This document shows, in pieces, positions 59,243 to 64,000 of a stretch of 64,000 nt of DNA; within the stretch, counting starts at the first letter, position 1, and the number at the start of each line of letters is the position of its first letter. A program made the position numbers and the translations under genes. Below the pieces are notes generated by a model, which worked only from the letters and a program-made list of their open reading frames with translations, did no database searches and had not been told where the DNA came from. Origin of the DNA: Gnetum montanum. Lineage: Eukaryota > Streptophyta > Gnetopsida > Gnetales > Gnetaceae. The stretch lies in the NCBI GenBank assembly GCA_015680685.1, contig MNCI01023527.1, positions 713,883 through 777,882 of the forward strand, given 5' to 3'.

Positions 59243-60042
59243 GTCGTTGTCCTCTCAACCTCACTTGTGATGTTATGATTGCAATGGTTAAGTGAGATTG
59301 AGGCAACTGATTTTTATGGCTTTTTACTTTATCTTCTAGCATCTAATTCTTTAAATGGAAAGTAAGGAATGCAATATTATGTAACCTATAATTATCCTAA
59401 TCTATGTCCTAACTCTTTCTAGCATAAGTATCTGATCCCATTTCCATCCATGTCCTAAGAATCCCCTAATGACTACTAGGCTACTAGATGTTAAGTGTCG
59501 CTGGGTTGCCAAGTGTTGGGTTTCACGTTCGAGATGGTCGTACTTATGGTCTCTACGAACTATAAGAGAGCAAGAGTGATTAAAATAATAATAACATAAA
59601 CTCAATGAATGATTAAAGCATATAAATATTAAACTATAAATGCATAGAAATGGCTAAGTCCAATTGCTGCAAGGAATTCTTGAAAAGCTCATCTTTATTG
59701 CCGTTCACGCCAATGGGCTTAGGTACATTAGCGCTCGAATAAAGAGCTGGATACCTTTCTTACACCTACTGCAGGAACTTGGAAAATATTCTAACTCTCA
59801 CGAAAACAAACTGCAAAAGCTTCACTACAACTGAGAAAAAGGTACGTAAGTGTGGTGGGGGCCTACTTATTTATAGGCCGAAATAGGTGCCGCATAAACG
59901 GGGCCACGTCGATGCATGGAAGGATGCATCGATGGAGCCACATCAACGGGGCCATGTATACGGGGCTACATCCATGCAGCAACGTATATGGGGTTTCGTA
60001 TATGTGGCGTAGTAGACGCAGCAACCATCTAGCACTTCATCA
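59243..60042 (-). repeat. 3' LTR of element E, right piece
   Basis: Continues the LTR to ttcatca. TATA box CTATAAATAA on the minus strand at 59876-59867. In place of the GATATC motifs of its relatives it has tatacgggg, tatatgggg and cgatgcatc-type motifs (59885-60015). Restored LTR length is about 930 bases. Confidence 0.8.
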
Positions 60043-60279
60043 TACCCCCACGACTGAGTAAAAAGTTGTCCTCAAGTTCCTCTTACAATTTGGAAGGTAT
60101 GAAATTTTATTTACAACACACATGATTTGACACATATGACACACATACACACATACACACTTGACACACTAAGCGCCTAAGTATACAGAGAAGGAAAAAT
60201 TACGAAAATGGTGATGTTCAGAGAAAAAATTAAACACCTTGCTGGTCTTGGATTCTCTACTATGTAGAAAGATGAAAAA

Positions 60280-63149
60280 ATTGCCGGAGAAGATCACATT
60301 ATCCCTGGTGGCGGTGGTTCTAATAGCCTTTCACTAGCCTCTGGCCCATGCGCTGGTGGTGGCACGAATGATGGCTACCCTACATTTGTTGCAACTTCTG
60401 GAGGCAACTGGAAAGCCTCCAAGAAGGCCCTCATCTTTTCCTCCTTACTTCTGGGATCGTTCACTATCCAAGAAGCTTCACCAATGTGTGCTAGGATAGG
60501 AACCTCCCAAAGGCATGGCAGCATAGGAAAAATTTCTTTCAAGGTAACAAATCAAGTTGTGAACTATTTCCGTTCGATGTTGAACGCTAGAATTGATGTC
60601 TGCAGCTACTGGTAGTCATTCATTCGACGGGCCAAGTTCTTTGCAACTGTATGTTGTCCTTCAAGTCGCATGAGGAGAACCTTGAGTTCCGCATTTGCCG
60701 TTTCCAATTTTTGTTTCGTTTCTTTGTGTGCTTAGAACTCACTCTCATATAGAGAATACAAGGTGGTCACTTGTTTTTCCAATTTAGACTGCGGTCTCCC
60801 GGCTATGAGCATAGCGAGGTATGCATAGCGAAGGTTGGCAACCTCCATATACTCTGTCATTTCCTCAATCTATAGTTCCTTGAGGCAAATTTCAACTTGA
60901 TTGTAGGCATTCAACCCATCAAAGATAGGTTGCCATATCTCGCCTCCTTCTCAGAGCTGCTAGAGCGCTTGGTTCATCTTAGCCTTTGCGACTTAAATCT
61001 GTTTCTCATTCACTTCTTTTTGCAATCCAACTTGGTCCTTATAATGATTTTTGACTTTTTCAAATTTCAGGGCCTTGTTCTTCCAAGCAGCGATTTCAAT
61101 GGAAGATTTCTGTTGCAACGTTCAAACCTCCTCCATGGACAGATTTTGATTCTCAGTGGCCAACCTTCTCACATCAGCATTCACCCTGGCTAGCTCTTCC
61201 TACTGTTGGTGAATAAAAGTTTTCATGTGCTCATTTTTAGTACCAACATTACGTAGGTGATGGACCTCCGTAGTCAACTTGACGTTCTCCTAGAGAACCT
61301 ATGTCAAGTCCTTGTTTATGTGATATGTCTGAGCATTTGCCAAGGACTTATCAAGGATTGCTGACTCTCACTCATCCTCAACGATCTGAAGTTTGACGTG
61401 AAGCTGTTAAAAAGCTTCATCTCTGGTGAGCTCACGGTTGAGGAGAGCTGGATCAGCAAGTTGGATCCTTAATTTGGGTGACCTCTGTTGCCAAGCATTG
61501 ACAAGTGGCTTAAGCAACTTCAAGTTTCCCTTCTAAAATAAGGCTCTTATCCTTTGCCAAGAGCAACTTTGACTGGGTTGCAATGATGTTATTCAAAAGG
61601 TCAAAGACATCCAGAAGTGGTTGTCCAATTCCCACCAGTCGCTCCAATAGTTCTTCATGTTGTGCTACATCAATCTTGTTACGTGAAGTTTTGGCAGATG
61701 CCTATACATCTTGAGGTTTATGTACATCTAGTACAGGCACTGTCGATGCATTGAGAGCCATGGAAATTGTATCAACAACCACTTCGGCTGCAATCTCCTG
61801 TCCTTGTGCTAAATCACCAGGACTATCACCCCCTCTCCATCTTCCAAACGTATTAAGAAGGTAGTAGCATTCCTTGAGATTTCATGGAATAGCTGTTGAG
61901 TTGATACCATTACCTCTCAGATGCTAGGATCTATTCTTGCTGGAACTTGCATTTGGGCAGTGGAGAACATTGACCCTGCTCTTTCTAACAAACTAATTGA
62001 TTGAGCCACTTGCTCCAGGTGGCTCATTGTAGGGTGATAGACTAAAGAGTCTTCTCCTCCATCGATCCTTCTAGATTACTCTTGCTGGCTCAAGAGTGAT
62101 TTTCAAATTTCACGGATGTGTTCTGAAATAGTTTGTGAACCTAACCTTGTTGTTTGTGCAAGTGGTGGAGGTGGTTTCTACTCCTCCTTGGTGTGTGTAG
62201 TGGCTGGAATTTTGTCCTTTATCATTTCCCTCCATGAGGCAATTAGGACATTTCGGAGTGTATCATTGGCATATCGTGCTATCCCTACCCATTTGCACAA
62301 CTTTCAACTTTCTGATTAGGCAGGGGAAGGGGAGAGCTCGTCTTCCACGTTCTCTTTCAGTGAACCTCTTTTCAATTTCCAAGAATAACAACTATGGAAG
62401 ACTCATTGGAAATTTTCCACTTAAGGCAGCACATGCACAAGCGAAGAAGGCTGTGATTTTGCTGGGTCTCACCGTTGGGTATAGGTGGTAAGATGCAATC
62501 TTTGAATACACCCTCTTCACAGTGGTTAGAGTGTCGAACTCCTTACGATCTACCCCATAGCACCACCTGATCCACTCCCCTTTTACCTTAAGGTTAGCTT
62601 GCTTCAGGATCTTCGCCACATTTGCTTTGATCTCTGGCAATCCTAGAGCTTGTGCAATTACTTCTGTAGAGTAAGAGACATAGATGTCCTTTATTCTTAC
62701 TCTAGACCCTAGTTGCCAATTTGTCCAGAAGAGATAGGTCTCTCCTAAGTACCATTCACCACTGGTTGTGATGATTGACCACATAGGAGAATTTTGCAAC
62801 TGAATATTCACATCTTTTGGTGCATTTTCAAGAAATTGTCCAAAGTTTAACTTTTTTAGGACCATTCGTTTCACCTCTCGTGGCTTGATAGCATCAAGAC
62901 ATGCTTGGGTTAGGGTGACCTTAAGCCATGGCACTATCCCTGCAGTTTCATCCCCTTGTGATTGTCCATTGGGAATCTCCTCTTTGGGAATTTGATGGAT
63001 AGATTCCACATCAGGTTCTTCATGGAGGGAGCTAGTTGCATGAGAGCCCTTTGTGTGCTCTGGTTGCTGCACACCTCATCCCCTTCCCATTCATGGATGC
63101 TTGTCCCTAGGTTGTGATGGTCCCTTGGATGCCTTGGTTTTGGTGCCAT
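60280..63149 (-). pseudogene. Internal gene of element E (relative of B 19156)
   Basis: ATG at 63149 directly after acceptor TTGATTGCAG. After one frameshift near 63060 the frame is open from 63072 to 62392 (226 codons). It includes PWLKVTLTQACLDAIKPREV, LKKLNFGQFLENAPKDVNIQ, NSPMW...SGEWYLGETYLFW, VIAQALGLPEIK, GEWIRWCYGVDRKEF and SKITAFFACACAALSG. The block around WYLGET aligns with B. Farther on (about 61700-60600) the text is Leu/Glu/Lys-rich, fitting coiled coil, with many stops. It has no transmembrane stretch and no pol motif. Function unknown. Confidence 0.6.
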
Positions 63150-63443
63150 CTGCAATCAAACATAACCACCAATTAGACTGTGCACAAGTTGCTCAAAATG
63201 GCCCTCATAAACTTTCTCAGTTTGACTAAGTTATGATGTTGGCATGGGCATTCCATTAAATTCCTCGGAGTGTTAATTAATGGGTTAGAGCCAAAAACAA
63301 CTACGGATAAGTTGGAGTTTAAGCTATTGTTTTCGTTTCTTCCCTTTAGAGGTGTGAAGACTTTAATTAGGTAATTAACTAATTAATTAATTACACATAG
63401 GCTTCACCACTCCCCCCCCCTTGCCCCACAACTGAGAGCATAC
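63150..63443 (-). other. Predicted intron before the element E internal gene
   Basis: Donor CCCAAAG|GTATGC at 63443 and acceptor TTGATTGCAG at 63150, with ATGGCACC directly after. Layout is the same as in B. Confidence 0.5.
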
Positions 63444-63585
63444 CTTTGGGTGCTTAAGGGGGTAAAGATTGGTTGAGGCAGACACACGATAGAATGTAGG
63501 TGCTTGGGAAGAAGGTAGGCAGAAGAAAATGACAAAATATCCCCTAATTTATTTGCAAAATGATGGAAATTGTAGGCACAATGGG

Positions 63586-63665
63586 CATATATATAGGGGT
63601 TGGGCACTATGTCGATGGGGCCATGTATATGCAGGGGACTGCATATACGGGGCCTCGTATGTGCA
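63586..63665 (-). promoter_or_regulatory. Internal promoter of element E
   Basis: Minus-strand box CTATATATATG at 63596-63586, preceded by tatgcag/tatacgggg-like motifs (63601-63665), the same motif type as in the E LTR at 59885-60015. Upstream lies the family block gggtcctcccc (63930). It would drive the internal gene; inferred. Confidence 0.5.
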
Positions 63666-64000
63666 GGGGGCCGCTTCTGTTGACCAGCCAGAAAAAACCT
63701 GAAAACATGAATTTGAAACGTCAAATTGGGGTGGTTGAAGTGCGTAAGAGATAGGGAATGCGATTGAGGACACAAGGAGGGTAAACTGGGCTAGAAAAAG
63801 AGTCAAATGTAGGAGAACATGGGAAAAAAGAACTCCACGGGGAAGAAATCGAGTGATGGGACATGAAAACAATCAACCATGAAATCAAAAGGATGGGGAG
63901 CTTAACAAACAAGACCAAGAATATGCAAGTGGGTCCTCCCCATAGCAGGTGGTAGCCATAATAGCCCTTGCATAGCCTTAACACCGGAGTTCATGGGCCC

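Larger units (their letters stand above)
51386..64000 (-). mobile_element. Element E: gypsy element with internal gene, split by D
   Basis: The 3' LTR begins TGATGAGCGG at 51386, is interrupted by D, resumes at 59243 and ends ttcatca at 60042. The purine tract tacccccacg follows. The minus-strand internal gene (63149 to about 60280) and its promoter come next, and the element runs off the right edge. Its gag, any pol and 5' LTR are outside the window. Confidence 0.8.

Overview
This looks like a piece of a large, repeat-dominated plant nuclear genome. The signs are a split plant NB-ARC/LRR resistance gene, a chalcone-synthase-like first exon with a plant promoter, and at least six members of one Ty3/gypsy family with tRNA-Asp-type primer sites. 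DNA between genes is AT-rich and full of decayed LTR and LINE elements. A seed plant, probably a gymnosperm, is my inference; no species can be named from the sequence.

Layout. 1-4357: decayed gypsy element A (minus; gag and protease plus 5' LTR). 4358-5733: AT-rich with a LINE fragment. 5734-11185: the one gene that looks intact, an eight-exon NLR on the minus strand whose exons join in phase to about 1,017 codons. It has a myristoylation-type N-terminus, a helical N-terminal domain, NB-ARC and LRRs. 11186-12260: its rearranged 5' region, with a poly(A)-tailed retroposon beside the ATG, a broken second copy of exon 1 and tandem repeats. 13853-23008: element B (plus), with both LTRs and gag, no pol, and an internal gene with its own promoter and intron. 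23009-31391: tandem repeats and decayed pol of a second gypsy lineage (G, minus). 31397-41184: element C (minus), complete from LTR to LTR with a GTTAT target-site duplication and gag-PR-RT-RH-INT. 41190-43180: unassigned retroelement-like reading frames. 43181-46400: element F (plus; 5' LTR and gag). 46588-47267: chalcone-synthase-like promoter and truncated first exon. 47270-51385: AT-rich, with a tRNA-iMet-type primer site and LTR. 51386-64000: element E (minus), whose 3' LTR was split by element D (minus, 51520-59237, GAATG duplication). D has lost RT, RNase H and integrase.

How the parts relate. A-F share gag motifs, primer-site type, purine tract and LTR edges. C is the most complete and could once have supplied pol, but its integrase lacks the first catalytic Asp and it carries stops. 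D (gag-PR) and B (gag plus internal gene) look non-autonomous. The most unusual feature is the internal gene of B and E. It has a CTATATATATG box, a leader exon, an intron ending exactly at TTGCAG|ATGGC, and a product with a shared WYLGET-type domain followed by coiled coil. Upstream of it lie the same kind of short motifs found in that element's own LTR: GATATC-type in B and TATACGGGG-type in E. C and D keep the acceptor-ATG junction but only a stub of the gene. Two single N characters at 51907 and 52365 sit between near-identical flanks and look like unmerged contig overlaps.
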